A stretch of DNA of 64,000 nucleotides from Calendula officinalis (GCA_963853835.1 OY970830.1:48163901-48227900); one strand, 5' to 3'. Shown: positions 26,701 to 40,993, counted from the stretch's first letter. Program-made: numbers and translations. Notes: generated by a model from the letters alone, not told the origin.

Positions 26701-29700
26701 AGCCTATAGATATCTATTTTACAAGTAATAAGTGTCCATAACCCATAACCATGGTTCTTGAACCATTATAACCACTAGATGTCCATAACTGATACTGATG
26801 GCCCTTCAACTATTATAACTACTAGCCATGACCAATAGCCTCTAGACATTCAATTTACAAGTAAATGTGTCCATAACCCATAACCATGGTCGTTGAACCA
26901 TTATAACCACTAGATGTCCATAACTGATATTGATGGCCCTTGAACCATTATAACTACTAGCCATGACCAATAGCCTATAGATATCCATTTTACAAGTAAT
27001 GCGTGTCCATAACCCATAACCATGGTCTTGAACCATTATAACCACTAGATGTCCATAACTGATACTGATGGCCCTTGAACCATTATAACTACTAACCATA
27101 ACCAATAGCCTATAGATATCCATTTTCTAAGTTAAAGGTGTACATAACCCATAACCATGGTTCTTGAACCATTATAACTACTAGATTTCCAGAACTGATA
27201 TTGATGGCCCTTGACCCAGTATAACTACTACCCATGACCAATAGCCTATAGATATCCATTTTACAAGTAATAGGTGTCCATAACCCATAACCATGGTCCT
27301 TGAACCATTATAACCACTAGATGTCCATAACAGATACTGATGGCCGTTGAACCATTACAACTACTAGCCATGACCAATAGCATATAGATATCCATTTTAC
27401 AAGTAATAGGTGTCCATAACCCCTAACCATGGTTCTTGAACCATTATAACCACTAGATGTCCATAACTGATACTGATGGCCCTCGAACCATTATAACTAC
27501 TAGCGATGACCAATAGCCTCTAGATATCCATTTTACAAGTAATAGGTGTCCATAAACCATAACCATGGTTCTTGAACCATTATAACCACTCGCTGTCCAT
27601 AACTGATACTGATGGCCCTTGAACCATTATAACTACTAGCCATGAACAATAGCCAATAGATATCCATTTTACAAGTAATAGGTGTCCATAACCCATAACT
27701 ATGGATCTTGAACGATTATAACCGCTAGATGTCCATAACTGATACTGATGGCCCTTCAACCATTATAACTACTAGCCATGACCAATAGCTTCTAGATATC
27801 CAATTTACAAGTAATAGGTGTCCACAACCCATAGCCATGGTCCTTGAACCATTATAACCACTAGATGTCCATAACTAATACTGATGGCCCTTGAACCATT
27901 ATAACTACTAGCCTTGACCAATAGCCTATAGATATCCATTTTACAAGTAATAGGTGTCCATAACCCATAGCCGTGGTCCTTGAACCATTATAACCACTAG
28001 ATGTCCATAACTGATACTGATGGCCCTTAAACCATTATAACTACTAGCCATGACCAATAGCATATAGATATCGATTTTACAAGTAATAGGTGTCCATAAC
28101 CCATAACCATGGTCCTTGAATCATTATAACCACTAGATGTCCATAACTGATACTGATGGCCCATGAACTATTATAGCTACTAGCCATGACCAATAGCCTA
28201 TAGATATCCATTTTACAAGTAATAGGTGTCCATAACCCATAACCATGGTCCTTGAACCATTATAACCACTAGATGTCCATAACTGATACTGATGGCCCTT
28301 GAACCATTATAACTACTAGCCATGACCAATAGCATATACATATACATTTTACAAGTAATAGGTGTCTATAACCCGTAACCATGGTTCTTGAACCATTATA
28401 ACCACTGCCATAACTGATACAGATGGCCCTTAAACCATTATAACTACTAGCCATGAACAATAGCCTATTGATATCGCTTTTACAAGTAATAGGTGTCCAT
28501 AGCCCATAATCATGGTCCTTGAACCATTATAACCACAAGATGTCCATAACTGATACTGACGGCCCTTGAACGATTATAACTACTAGCCCTGACCAATAGC
28601 CTATAGATATCCATTTACAAGTAATAGGTGTCCATAACCCATAACCATGGTTCTTGAACCATTATAACCACTAAATGTCCATAACTGATACTGATGGCCC
28701 TTGAACCATTATAACTACTAGCCATGACCAATAGCCTATAGATATCTATTTTACGAGTAATAGGTGTTTATAACCCATAACCATGGCCTTGAACAATTAT
28801 AACCACTAGATGTCTGTAACTGATACCGATGGCCCTTGAACCATTATAACTACTACCCATGACCTATATAGATATCTATTTTACAAGTAATAGGTTGCCA
28901 TAACCCATAACCATGGTTCTTGAACAATTATAGCCACTAGATGTATGAAACTGATACTGATGGCCCTTCAACCATTATAACTACTAGCCATGACCAATAG
29001 CCTATAGATATCCATTTTACAAGTAATAGGAGTCCATAACCCATAACCATGGTTCTTGAACCATTATAACCACTAGATGTCCATAACTGATACTGATGGC
29101 CCTTGAACCATTATACCTACTAGTCATGACCAATAGCCTATAGATATCTATTTTACAAGTAATAAGTGTCCATAACCCATAACCATGGTTCTTGAACCAT
29201 TATAACCACTAGATGTCCATAACTGATACTGATGGCCCTTCAACTATTATAACTACTAGCCATGACCAATAGCCTCTAGATATTCAATTTACAAGTAAAT
29301 GTGTCCATAACCCATAACCATGGTCGTTGAACCATTATAACCACTAGATGTCCATAACTGATATTGATGGCCCTTGAACCATTATAACTACTAGCCATGA
29401 CCAATAGCCTATAGATATCCATTTTACAAGTAATGCGTGTCCATAACCCATAACCATGGTCTTGAACCATTATAACCACTAGATGTCCATAACTGATACT
29501 GATGGCCCTTGAACCATTATAACTACTAACCATAACCAATAGCCTATAGATATCCATTTTCTAAGTTAAAGGTGTACATAACCCATAACCATGGTTCTTG
29601 AACCATTATAACTACTAGATTTCCAGAACTGATATTGATGGCCCTTGACCCAGTAAAACTACTACCCATGACCAATAGCCTATAGATATCCATTTTACAA

Positions 29701-32700
29701 GTAATAGGTGTCCATAACCCATAACCATGGTCCTTGAACCATTATAACCACTAGATGTCCATAACAGATACTGATGGCCGTTGAACCATTTCAACTACTA
29801 GCCATGACCAATAGCATATAGATATCCATTTTACAAGTAATAGGTGTCCATAACCCATAGCCGTGGTCCTTGAACCATTATAACCACTAGATGTCCATAA
29901 CTGATACTGATGGCCCTTAAACCATTATAACTACTAGCCATGACCAATAGCATATAGATATCGATTTTACAAGTAATAGGTGTCCATAACCCATAACCAT
30001 GGTCCTTGAATCATTATAACCACTAGATGTCCATAACTGATACTGATGGCCCATGAACTATTATAGCTACTAGCCATGACCAATAGCCTATAGATATCCA
30101 TTTTACAAGTAATAGGTGTCCATAACCCATAACCATGGTCCTTGAACCATTATAACCACTAGATGTCCATAACTGATACTGATGGCCCTTGAACCATTAT
30201 AACTACTAGCCATGACCAATAGCATATACATATACATTTTACAAGTAATAGGTGTCTATAACCCGTAACCATGGTTCTTGAACCATTATAACCACTGCCA
30301 TAACTGATACAGATGGCCCTTAAACCATTATAACTACTAGCCATGAACAATAGCCTATTGATATCGCTTTTACAAGTAATAGGTGTCCATAGCCCATAAT
30401 CATGGTCCTTGAACCATTATAACCACAAGATGTCCATAACTGATACTGACGGCCCTTGAACGATTATAACTACTAGCCCTGACCAATAGCCTATAGATAT
30501 CCATTTACAAGTAATAGGTGTCCATAACCCATAACCATGGTTCTTGAACCATTATAACCACTAAATGTCCATAACTGATACTGATGGCCCTTGAACCATT
30601 ATAACTACTAGCCATGACCAATAGCCTATAGATATCTATTTTACGAGTAATAGGTGTTTATAACCCATAACCATGGCCTTGAACAATTATAACCACTAGA
30701 TGTCTGTAACTGATACCGATGGCCCTTGAACCATTATAACTACTACCCATGACCTATATAGATATCTATTTTACAAGTAATAGGTTGCCATAACCCATAA
30801 CCATGGTTCTTGAACAATTATAGCCACTAGATGTATGAAACTGATACTGATGGCCCTTCAACCATTATAACTACTAGCCATGACCAATAGCCTATAGATA
30901 TCCATTTTACAAGTAATAGGAGTCCATAACCCATAACCATGGTTCTTGAACCATTATAACCACTAGATGTCCATAACTGATACTGATGGCCCTTGAACCA
31001 TTATACCTACTAGTCATGACCAATAGCCTATAGATATCTATTTTACAAGTAATAAGTGTCCATAACCCATAACCATGGTTCTTGAACCATTATAACCACT
31101 AGATGTCCATAACTGATACTGATGGCCCTTCAACTATTATAACTACTAGCCATGACCAATAGCCTCTAGATATTCAATTTACAAGTAAATGTGTCCATAA
31201 CCCATAACCATGGTCGTTGAACCATTATAACCACTAGATGTCCATAACTGATATTGATGGCCCTTGAACCATTATAACTACTAGCCATGACCAATAGCCT
31301 ATAGATATCCATTTTACAAGTAATGCGTGTCCATAACCCATAACCATGGTCTTGAACCATTATAACCACTAGATGTCCATAACTGATACTGATGGCCCTT
31401 GAACCATTATAACTACTAACCATAACCAATAGCCTATAGATATCCATTTTCTAAGTTAAAGGTGTACATAACCCATAACCATGGTTCTTGAACCATTATA
31501 ACTACTAGATTTCCAGAACTGATATTGATGGCCCTTGACCCAGTAAAACTACTACCCATGACCAATAGCCTATAGATATCCATTTTACAAGTAATAGGTG
31601 TCCATAACCCATAACCATGGTCCTTGAACCATTATAACCACTAGATGTCCATAACAGATACTGATGGCCGTTGAACCATTACAACTACTAGCCATGACCA
31701 ATAGCATATAGATATCCATTTTACAAGTAATAGGTGTCCATAACCCCTAACCATGGTTCTTGAACCATTATAACCACTAGATGTCCATAACTGATACCGA
31801 TGGCCCTCGAACCATTATAACTACTAGCGATGACCAATAGCCTCTAGATATCCATTTTACAAGTAATAGGTGTCCATAAACCATAACCATGGTTCTTGAA
31901 CCATTATAACCACTCGCTGTCCATAACTGATACTGATGGCCCTTGAACCATTATAACTACTAGCCATGAACAATAGCCAATAGATATCCATTTTACAAGT
32001 AATAGGTGTCCATAACCCATAACTATGGATCTTGAACGATTATAACCGTTAGATGTCCATAACTGATACTGATGGCCCTTCAACCATTATAACTACTAGC
32101 CATGACCAATAGCTTCTAGATATCCAATTTACAAGTAATAGGTGTCCACAACCCATAGCCATGGTCCTTGAACCATTATAACCACTAGATGTCCATAACT
32201 AATACTGATGGCCCTTGAACCATTATAACTACTAGCCTTGACCAATAGCCTATAGATATCCATTTTACAAGTAATAGGTGTCCATAACCCATAGCCGTGG
32301 TCCTTGAACCATTATAACCACTAGATGTCCATAACTGATACTGATGGCCCTTAAACCATTATAACTACTAGCCATGACCAATAGCATATAGATATCGATT
32401 TTACAAGTAATAGGTGTCCATAACCCATAACCATGGTCCTTGAATCATTATAACCACTAGATGTCCATAACTGATACTGATGGCCCATGAACTATTATAG
32501 CTACTAGCCATGACCAATAGCCTATAGATATCCATTTTACAAGTAATAGGTGTCCATAACCCATAACCATGGTCCTTGAACCATTATAACCACTAGATGT
32601 CCATAACTGATACTGATGGCCCTTGAACCATTATAACTACTAGCCATGACCAATAGCATATACATATACATTTTACAAGTAATAGGTGTCTATAACCCAT

Positions 32701-33594
32701 AACCATGGTTCTTGAACCATTATAACCACTGCCATAACTGATACAGAAGGCCCTTAAACCATTATAACTACTAGCCATGAACAATAGCCTATTGATATCG
32801 CTTTTACAAGTAATAGGTGTCCATAGCCCATAATCATGGTCCTTGAACCATTATAACCACAAGATGTCCATAACTGATACTGACGGCCCTTGAACGATTA
32901 TAACTACTAGCCCTGACCAATAGCCTATAGATATCCATTTACAAGTAATAGGTGTCCATAACCCATAACCATGGTTCTTGAACCATTATAACCACTAAAT
33001 GTCCATAACTGATACTGATGGCCCTTGAACCATTATAACTACTAGCCATGACCAATAGCCTATAGATATCTATTTTACGAGTAATAGGTGTTTATAACCC
33101 ATAACCATGGCCTTGAAAAATTATAACCACTAGATGTCTGTAACTGATACCGATGGCCCTTGAACCATTATAACTACTACCCATGACCTATATAGATATC
33201 TATTTTACAAGTAATAGGTTGCCATAACCCATAACCATGGTTCTTGAACAATTATAGCCACTAGATGTATGAAACTGATACTGATGGCCCTTCAACCATT
33301 ATAACTACTAGCCATGACCAATAGCCTATAGATATCCATTTTACAAGTAATAGGAGTCCATAACCCATAACCATGGTTCTTGAACCATTATAACCACTAG
33401 ATGTCCATAACTGATACTGATGGCCCTTGAACCATTATACCTACTAGTCATGACCAATAGCCTATAGATATCTATTTTACAAGTAATAAGTGTCCATAAC
33501 CCATAACCATGGTTCTTGAACCATTATAACCACTAGATGTCTATAACTGATACTGATGGCCCTTCAACTATTATAACTACTAGCCATGACCAAT
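23721..33594. repeat. 2.43-kb higher-order repeat, four turns of variable length
   Basis: The monomer containing AGCCTCTAGATATTCAATTT (AGCCTCTAGACATTC in one copy) recurs at 23721, 26837, 29271, 31161 and 33595. The units are 3116, 2434, 1890 and 2434 bp. The base unit is about 18 monomers. The short unit lacks 544 bp (four monomers). The long unit has 682 extra bp, explained by a 544-bp duplication (CCATGGATCTTGAACG at 24583 and 25127) plus one more monomer near 25381. Homologous 2.43-kb spacing is also seen in the satellite between the LTRs. Confidence 0.85.
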
Positions 33595-36500
33595 AGCCTC
33601 TAGATATTCAATTTACAAGTAAATGTGTCCATAACCCATAACCATGGTCGTTGAACCATTATAACCACAAGATGTCCATAACTGATATTGATGGCCCTTG
33701 AACTATTATAACTACTAGCCATGACCAATAGCCTATAGATATCCATTTTACAAGTAATGGGTGTCCATAACCCATAACCATGGTCCTTGAACCATTATAA
33801 CCACTAGATGTCCATAACTGATACTGATGGCCCTTGAACCATTATAACTACTAGCCATAACCAATAGCCTATAGATATCCATTTTACAAGTTAAAGGTGT
33901 ACATAACCCATAACCATGGTTCTTGAACCATTATAACTACTAGATTTCCAGAACTGATATTGATGGCCCTTGACCCAGTATAACTACTAGCCATGACCAA
34001 TAGCCTATAGATATCCATTTTACAAGTAATAGGTGTCCATAACCCATAACCATGGTCCTTGAACCATTATAACCACTAGATGTCCATAACAGATACTGAT
34101 GGCCCTTGAACCATTACAACTACTAGCCATGACCTATAGCGTATAGATATCTATTTTACAAGTAATAGGTGTCCATAACCCATAACCATGGCCCTTGAAC
34201 CATTATAACCACTAGTCATGAGCAATAGCCTATAGATATGCATTTTACAACTAATAGGTGTCCATAACCCATAACCAAGGCCATTGAATCATAATAACCA
34301 CTACATGTCCATAACTCATATCGATGGCCCTTGAACCATTATAACTACTAGCCATGACCAATAGCCTATAGATATCTTTTTTACAAGTAATAGGTGTCCA
34401 TAACCCATAACCATGGTCCTTGAACCATTATAACCACTAGATGTCCATAACTGATATTGATGGCCTTTGACCCATTATAACTACTAGCCATGACCAATAG
34501 CCTCTAGATATCCATTTTACAAGTAATAGGAGTCCATAACCCATAACCAATGCCATTGAACCGTTATAACCACTACATGTCCATAACTCATATCGATGGC
34601 CCTTGAACCATTATAACTTCTAGCTATAACCAATAGCCTATAGATATCCATTTTAGAAGTAATAGGTGTGCACTAGATGTCCATAAATGATACTGACGGC
34701 CCTTGAACCATTATAATTACTAGCCATGTCCAATAGCCTACATATATCCATTTTACAAGTAATAGGTGTCCATAACCCATAACCATGGTTCTTGAACCAT
34801 TATAACCACTAGATGTCCATAACTTATACTAATGGACTTTGAACCATTATAACTACTAGCCATGACCAATAGCCTTTAGATATCCATTTTACTAGTAATA
34901 GGCGTCCATTACCCATAACCATGGCGCTTGAACCATTATAACTACTAGCCATGAGCAATAGCCTATAGATATGCATTTTACAACTAATAGGTGTCCATAA
35001 CCCATAACCAAGGCCATTGAATCATAATAACCACTACATGTCCTTAATCCATATCGATGGCCCTTGAACCATTATAACTACTAGCCATGACCAATAGCCT
35101 ATAGATATCTATTTTACAAGTAATAAGTGTCCATAACCCATAACCATGGTTCTTGAACCATTATAACCACTAGATGTCTATAACTGATACTGATGGCCCT
35201 TCAACTATTATAACTACTAGCCATGACCAATAGCCTCTAGATATTCAATTTACAAGTAAATGTGTCCATAACCCATAACCATGGTCGTTGAACCATTATA
35301 ACCACAAGATGTCCATAACTGATATTGATGGCCCTTGAACTATTATAACTACTAGCCATGACCAATAGCCTATAGATATCCATTTTACAAGTAATGGGTG
35401 TCCATAACCCATAACCATGGTCCTTGAACCATTATAACCACTAGATGTCCATAACTGATACTGATGGCCCTTGAACCATTATAACTACTAGCCATAACCA
35501 ATAGCCTATAGATATCCATTTTACAAGTTAAAGGTGTACATAACCCATAACCATGGTTCTTGAACCATTATAACTACTAGATTTCCAGAACTGATATTGA
35601 TGGCCCTTGACCCAGTATAACTACTAGCCATGACCAATAGCCTATAGATATCCATTTTACAAGTAATAGGTGTCCATAACCCATAACCATGGTCCTTGAA
35701 CCATTATAACCACTAGATGTCCATAACAGATACTGATGGCCCTTGAACCATTACAACTACTAGCCATGACCTATAGCGTATAGATATCTATTTTACAAGT
35801 AATAGGTGTCCATAACCCATAACCATGGCCCTTGAACTATTATAACCACTAGTCATGAGCAATAGCCTATAGATATGCATTTTACAACTAATAGGTGTCC
35901 ATAACCCATAACCAAGGCCATTGAATCATAATAACCACTACATGTCCATAACTCATATCGATGGCCCTTGAACCATTATAACTACTAGCCATGACCAATA
36001 GCCTATAGATATCTTTTTTACAAGTAATAGGTGTCCATAACCCATAACCATGGTCCTTGAACCATTATAACCACTAGATGTCCATAACTGATATTGATGG
36101 CCTTTGACCCATTATAACTACTAGCCATGACCAATAGCCTCTAGATATCCATTTTACAAGTAATAGGAGTCCATAACCCATAACCAATGCCATTGAACCG
36201 TTATAACCACTACATGTCCATAACTCATATCGATGGCCCTTGAACCATTATAACTTCTAGCTATAACCAATAGCCTATAGATATCCATTTTAGAAGTAAT
36301 AGGTGTGCACTAGATGTCCATAAATGATACTGACGGCCCTTGAACCATTATAATTACTAGCCATGTCCAATAGCCTACATATATCCATTTTACAAGTAAT
36401 AGGTGTCCATAACCCATAACCATGGTTCTTGAACCATTATAACCACTAGATGTCCATAACTTATACTAATGGACTTTGAACCATTATAACTACTAGCCAT

Positions 36501-36733
36501 GACCAATAGCCTTTAGATATCCATTTTACTAGTAATAGGCGTCCATTACCCATAACCATGGCGCTTGAACCATTATAACTACTAGCCATGAGCAATAGCC
36601 TATAGATATGCATTTTACAACTAATAGGTGTCCATAACCCATAACCAAGGCCATTGAATCATAATAACCACTACATGTCCTTAATCCATATCGATGGCCC
36701 TTGAACCATTATAACTACTAGCCATGACCAATA
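33460..36733. repeat. Tandem duplication of about 1637 bp
   Basis: Two adjacent segments share rare variants 1637-1639 bp apart: GATGTCTATAACTGATAC (33535 and 35172), GACCTATAGCGTATAG, and the deletion junction GTGTGCACTAGATG (cactag at 34671 and 36308). The breakpoint lies near 33,460/35,097. The unit joins the tail of the left monomer family to the head of the right family, so the family boundary has itself been duplicated. Confidence 0.8.
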
Positions 36734-38625
36734 GCCTATAGATATCCATTTTACAAGTAATAGGTGTCCATAACCCATAACCATGGTCCTTGAACCATTA
36801 TAACCACTAGATGTCCATAACTGATACTGATGGCCTTTGAACCATTATAACTACTAGCCATGACCAATAGCCTCTAGATATCCATTTTACAAGTAATAGG
36901 TGTCCATAACCCATCCCTTGAACCATTATAACTACTAGCCATGAGCAATAGCCTATAGATATGCATTTTACAACTAATAGGTGTCCATAACCCATAACCA
37001 AGGCCATTGAATCATTATAACCACTACATGTCCATAACTCACATCGATGGCCCTTGAACCATTATAACTACTAGCCATGACCAATAGCCTATAGATTTCC
37101 ATTTTACAAGTAATAGGTGTCCATAACCCATAACTACGGTCCTTGAACCCTTATAACCACTACATGTCCATAACTGATACTGATGGCATTTGAACCATTA
37201 TAACTACTAGCCATGACCAGTAGCCTATAGATATCTATTTTACAAGTAATAGGTGTCCATAACCCATAACCATGGCCCTTGAACCATTATAACTACTAGC
37301 CATGAGCAATAGCCTATAGATATGCATTTTAAAACTAATAGGTGTCCATAACCCATAACCAAGGCCATTGAATCATAATAACCACTACATGTCCATAACT
37401 CATATCGATGGCCCTTGAACCATTATAACTACTAGCCATGACCAATAGCCTATAGATATCTTTTTTACAAGTAATAGGTGTCCATAACCCATAACCATGG
37501 TCCTTGAACCATTATAACCACTAGATGTCCATAACTGATATTGATGGCCTTTGACCCATTAAAACTACTAGCCATGACCAATAGCCTCTAGATATCCATT
37601 TTACAAGTAATAGGAGTCCATAACCCATAACCAATGCCATTGAACCGTTATAACCACTACATGTCCATAACTCATATCGATGGCCCTTGAACCATTATAA
37701 CTACTAGCTATAACCAATAGCCTATAGATATCCATTTTAGAAGTAATAGGTGTGCACTAGATGTCCATAAATGATACTGATGGCCCTTGAACCATTATAA
37801 CTACTAGCCATGTCCAATAGCCTACATATATCCATTTTACAAGTAATAGGTGTCCATAACCCATAACCATGGTTCTTGAACCATTATAACCACTAGATGT
37901 CCATAACTGATACTGATGGCCTTTGAACCATTATAACTACTAGCCATGACCGATAGCCTTTAGATATCCATTTTACTTGTAATAGGTGTACATAACCCAT
38001 AACCATGGCCCTTGAACCATTATAACTACTAGCCATGAGCAATAGCCTATAGATATGCATTTTACAGCTAATAGGTGTCCATAACCCATAACCAAGGCCA
38101 TTGAATCATAATAACCACTACATGTCCATAACTCATATCGATGGCCCTTGAACCATTATAACTACTAGCCATGACCAATAGCCTATAGATATCCATTTTA
38201 CAAGTAATAGGTGTCCATAACCAATAACCATGGTCCTTGAACCATTATAACCACTAGATGTCCATAACTGATACTGATGGCCTTTGAACCATTATAACTA
38301 CTAGCCATGACCAATAGCCTCTAGATATCCATTTTACAAGTAATAGATGTCCATAACCCATAACCATGGTCCTTGAACCATTATAACCACTAGATGTCCA
38401 TAACTGATACTGATGGCCTTTGAACCATTATGACTACTAGCCATGACCAATCGCCTCTAGATATCCATTTTACAAGTAATAGGTGTCCATAACCCATAAC
38501 CCATCCCTTGAACCATTATAACTACTAGCCATGAGCAATAGCCTATAGATATGCATTTTACAACTAATAGGTGTCCATAACCCATAACCAAGGCCATTGA
38601 ATCATTATAACCACTACATGTCCAT

Positions 38626-38640
38626 AACTCATATCGATGG
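38626..38640. repeat. Target-site duplication, left copy, of the full-length LINE
   Basis: AACTCATATCGATGG here is repeated without mismatch at 44872-44886, straight after the LINE poly-A. Removing the element restores a normal satellite monomer. Confidence 0.93.
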
Positions 38641-39332
38641 ATGGAAATGGAGGGACGTGTGTTGACTTGTTGACTTTTTCTCTCTATGGCGATTTCTGGA
38701 GATTGGGTTACGACGGCTGTTTTCCTAATCTTTCTTCCCTAGTTTTCATTTGATTTCTTGTGTGAATTTCAGATTTACATTCATTCTTTTTGCGCAAGAA
38801 AAAGAACCCTACGTCCGTATTGTTTCAAAGGTTTGAAGTACTCCGATCTGATTTTGGTTTCTTCTATATTTCAATTACGTTTCTAAGTTTCCTGGAATCG
38901 TTTAATTGGTGATCTTTATTGATCTCTGATTTATTTGGTTCGAGAATTTTCGTTGTTTCATCAACATTATTGCAGCGATTTGTTTCCACGGGTTTCACTC
39001 TTTCATCGAACTAGATTGAGAGAGATTTATTGCTGCGATTTGTTTCCATCTAAAGTTATTTGATTAGTATCCTTGTTTGGAAGGATTTTGTGAAGATTTT
39101 CTGCTACGGCTAGGGTTTTGCAAGGCTAGGGTTCTTTTACGTTGCATGCTTGTTGCTGTTTTTTGTTCTTGAGTACTCAGATCCTGCTATCCGGTTTGAA
39201 TACTATTGATTATTGAGAATTGTTCTTCATTGGGCTGCATTATTAGTATATTTCAGTGCTGCGATTTGGTGAAGATTTATTAAGGTTGCGCCTAGGATTT
39301 CTTGGCTGCATGCTTTAATTTTGTTGTGAGTA
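38641..39332 (+). promoter_or_regulatory. LINE 5' UTR with presumed internal promoter
   Basis: Non-coding leader of 692 bp before the ORF1 start. It is T-rich with CTCTCT and GGGTTT stretches, several short upstream ATGs, and a partial internal repeat (GCGATTTGTTTCCA near 38976 and near 39034). Autonomous LINEs carry their promoter in this region; no specific promoter element can be pointed to here. Confidence 0.6.
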
Positions 39333-40993
39333 ATGGCCCCTGCTACAAATGATACGGGGCAAAAACCTTCAAACTTTGCTGCTAAACTGAAAAACATAGA
39401 TGGCAAGATTATTGGCAAAAATGGGAATATTCTAAAGCCTCGTAATGCATTGCGTGGCAACCCGGTGGGACGAACCACAAACCATGATGAAGACCCTTTG
39501 TCTAACTCAGCTCCTCTCGCAGGCTTAGTAAATGAGTGCACATCGGATGTTGGTAACAACACCCCTCAATCAGCTGTTGTTTCTAAGAACCTCAACCTAA
39601 ACCAACCTATGCAGCAGTAATAAACAGGAATGCTGATGTATCTAAGGTTAATTTCCGTAAACTTGATTCTGAAAAGTCTAATGATGATGTAGATGTTATG
39701 ATTCCAATAGAATCAGTGAAGGAAGTTGCAAACAGGTTCTCGAATACCCTCTATGGGTATTTTTTAGGCAAACGGATTGCCTTCCCGATTGTAGAATACT
39801 ATGTCAAAAATGTATGGCCAAAGTTTGGTCTCAATCGGGTAATGATGAATGCAAAAGGGTTCTTCTTCTTTAAATTTGACTCACACAAAGGATTAGAAGA
39901 CGTATTGGAGAATGGACCTTGGATGATTTGAAATAACCCCATCATCTTAAAAGAATGGACACCAAATACCACTCTAACAAAGGAAGATCTTACTAAAGTT
40001 CCGATCTGGGTGAAATTCCATGATGTTCCTATGGCTGCGTTTACAGCCGACGGTCTTAGTATCATTGCTACGAAGATTGGCACACCAAAAATGTTGGATG
40101 CATACACAAGTACTATCTGTTCGGAATCTTGGGGTAGAAGCAATTTTGCTAGAGCCCTCATTGAAATCAGCTCTAAAGATGAGCTTAGGTCTACAATGTC
40201 CGTGGCAATACCCTCCCTTGAAGGGTCTGATTATTCAAAAGAAGTTATTAGCCTTGAATATGAATGGAAACCTCCGAGGTGCTCGATATGTAAAATCTTT
40301 GGGCATGATATTAATAGCTGCCCCAAAAATGTAAAGCCCAAAGAGAAGGAAGTTAATCAAGAAACGGATGGGTTCCAAACAGTGGGTAACAGAAACCGCA
40401 AGCACAACTTAAAGTTACGTTCAAACTTTCAATATAGACCAAAGGGGGGTACTACAATTGATTCCAATATGGCTGGTTGTTCCAAACAACCGGACACAAA
40501 CAGTAATAGTGTAGATAATGGTAACCATTATGTTGCACCTATTGTTTGTAATGATGTCCATGATCAGAGAAATATTGGGAATGAATGTGCGACTAGTAAT
40601 AGCATAGATAATACTATGCCTACTGCTCGCCATTTGGTTCCGGATAATATTGTATCTGATTATGGAAAGGCGAACAGTAATAGTGTAAATGGTGCTGCTA
40701 AACACCGTGTTACACCTATTGTTGGCCAAAAAAACAAAGAAAACAGTAATAGTGTAGGTGATGTTGGGAATCTTCAACATCAGGCTAGACCTACTGTTTT
40801 TATGAACCCGAAATCATCAAACCAGAATTCTTATGCAAACATCCCTACCTCAAATGGATTTGATTCTCTAAGTGACATGGAGGATGAAGATGGTGAAGTG
40901 GAAGACATGAATAATGATACATCCAGGTTTATGACGAATACTTTTAATAACCAGGGGGCAAGCACTCCCTTTACACATGGTCATAATGTTTAG
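39333..40993 (+). pseudogene. LINE ORF1: DUF4283 plus CCHC zinc-knuckle nucleic-acid-binding protein, broken
   Basis: ORF1 of plant LINEs encodes the RNA-binding protein of the retrotransposition particle. Order of parts: an N-terminal low-complexity region from ATG 39333; a DUF4283 domain over about 39698-40090 (visible residues include YGYFLGKRIAFP and ENGPWMI); a CX2CX4HX4C zinc knuckle (CSICKIFGHDINSC, 40280-40321); an Asn/Ser-rich linker; and an acidic patch near 40880-40920. Breaks: a frameshift near 39608 moves reading from the start frame to the DUF4283 frame, probably by loss of one base. An in-frame TGA at 39929-39931 sits where the family usually has Arg, so it probably arose from CGA by C to T. 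The remaining 40010-40993 stretch is open. It overlaps the start of ORF2. Confidence 0.9.
40502..40800 (+). repeat. Degenerate repeat in the ORF1 linker
   Basis: AGTAATAG(T/C) encoding SNS(V/I) starts at 40502, 40595, 40676 and 40745. The spacings are 93, 81 and 69 bp, all multiples of three. Three of the four units also carry a PIV or PTV tripeptide further on. It looks like an in-frame tandem repeat of 23-31 residues that has diverged and shortened. Confidence 0.6.

Larger units (their letters stand above)
20644..38640. repeat. 136-bp satellite array, central block
   Basis: About 18 kb of satellite with no insertion. The left part (to about 33.5 kb) is built of 2.43-kb higher-order repeats in the same monomer family as the macro-repeats. 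From about 34.1 kb a second family dominates. It is marked by CCATGAGCAATAGCC, ATGCATTTTACAACTAATAG, AACCAAGGCCATTGAATCAT and ACTCATATCGATGGCCC, and it mixes 136-bp monomers with about 89-bp short ones. No gene is seen; all small open frames fall in the repeat. Confidence 0.97.

Noticed and set aside
20644..38640. Regularly spaced short repeats, considered as a CRISPR array
   Set aside because: There are no unique spacers: the whole 136-bp period is repetitive, and the context is a plant genome with LINE and LTR elements.
39227..40161. Open frames of 111-120 codons on the - strand over the LINE (39227-39562, 39799-40161, 40421-40780)
   Set aside because: They are antisense shadows of ORF1 and its leader with no domain of their own.
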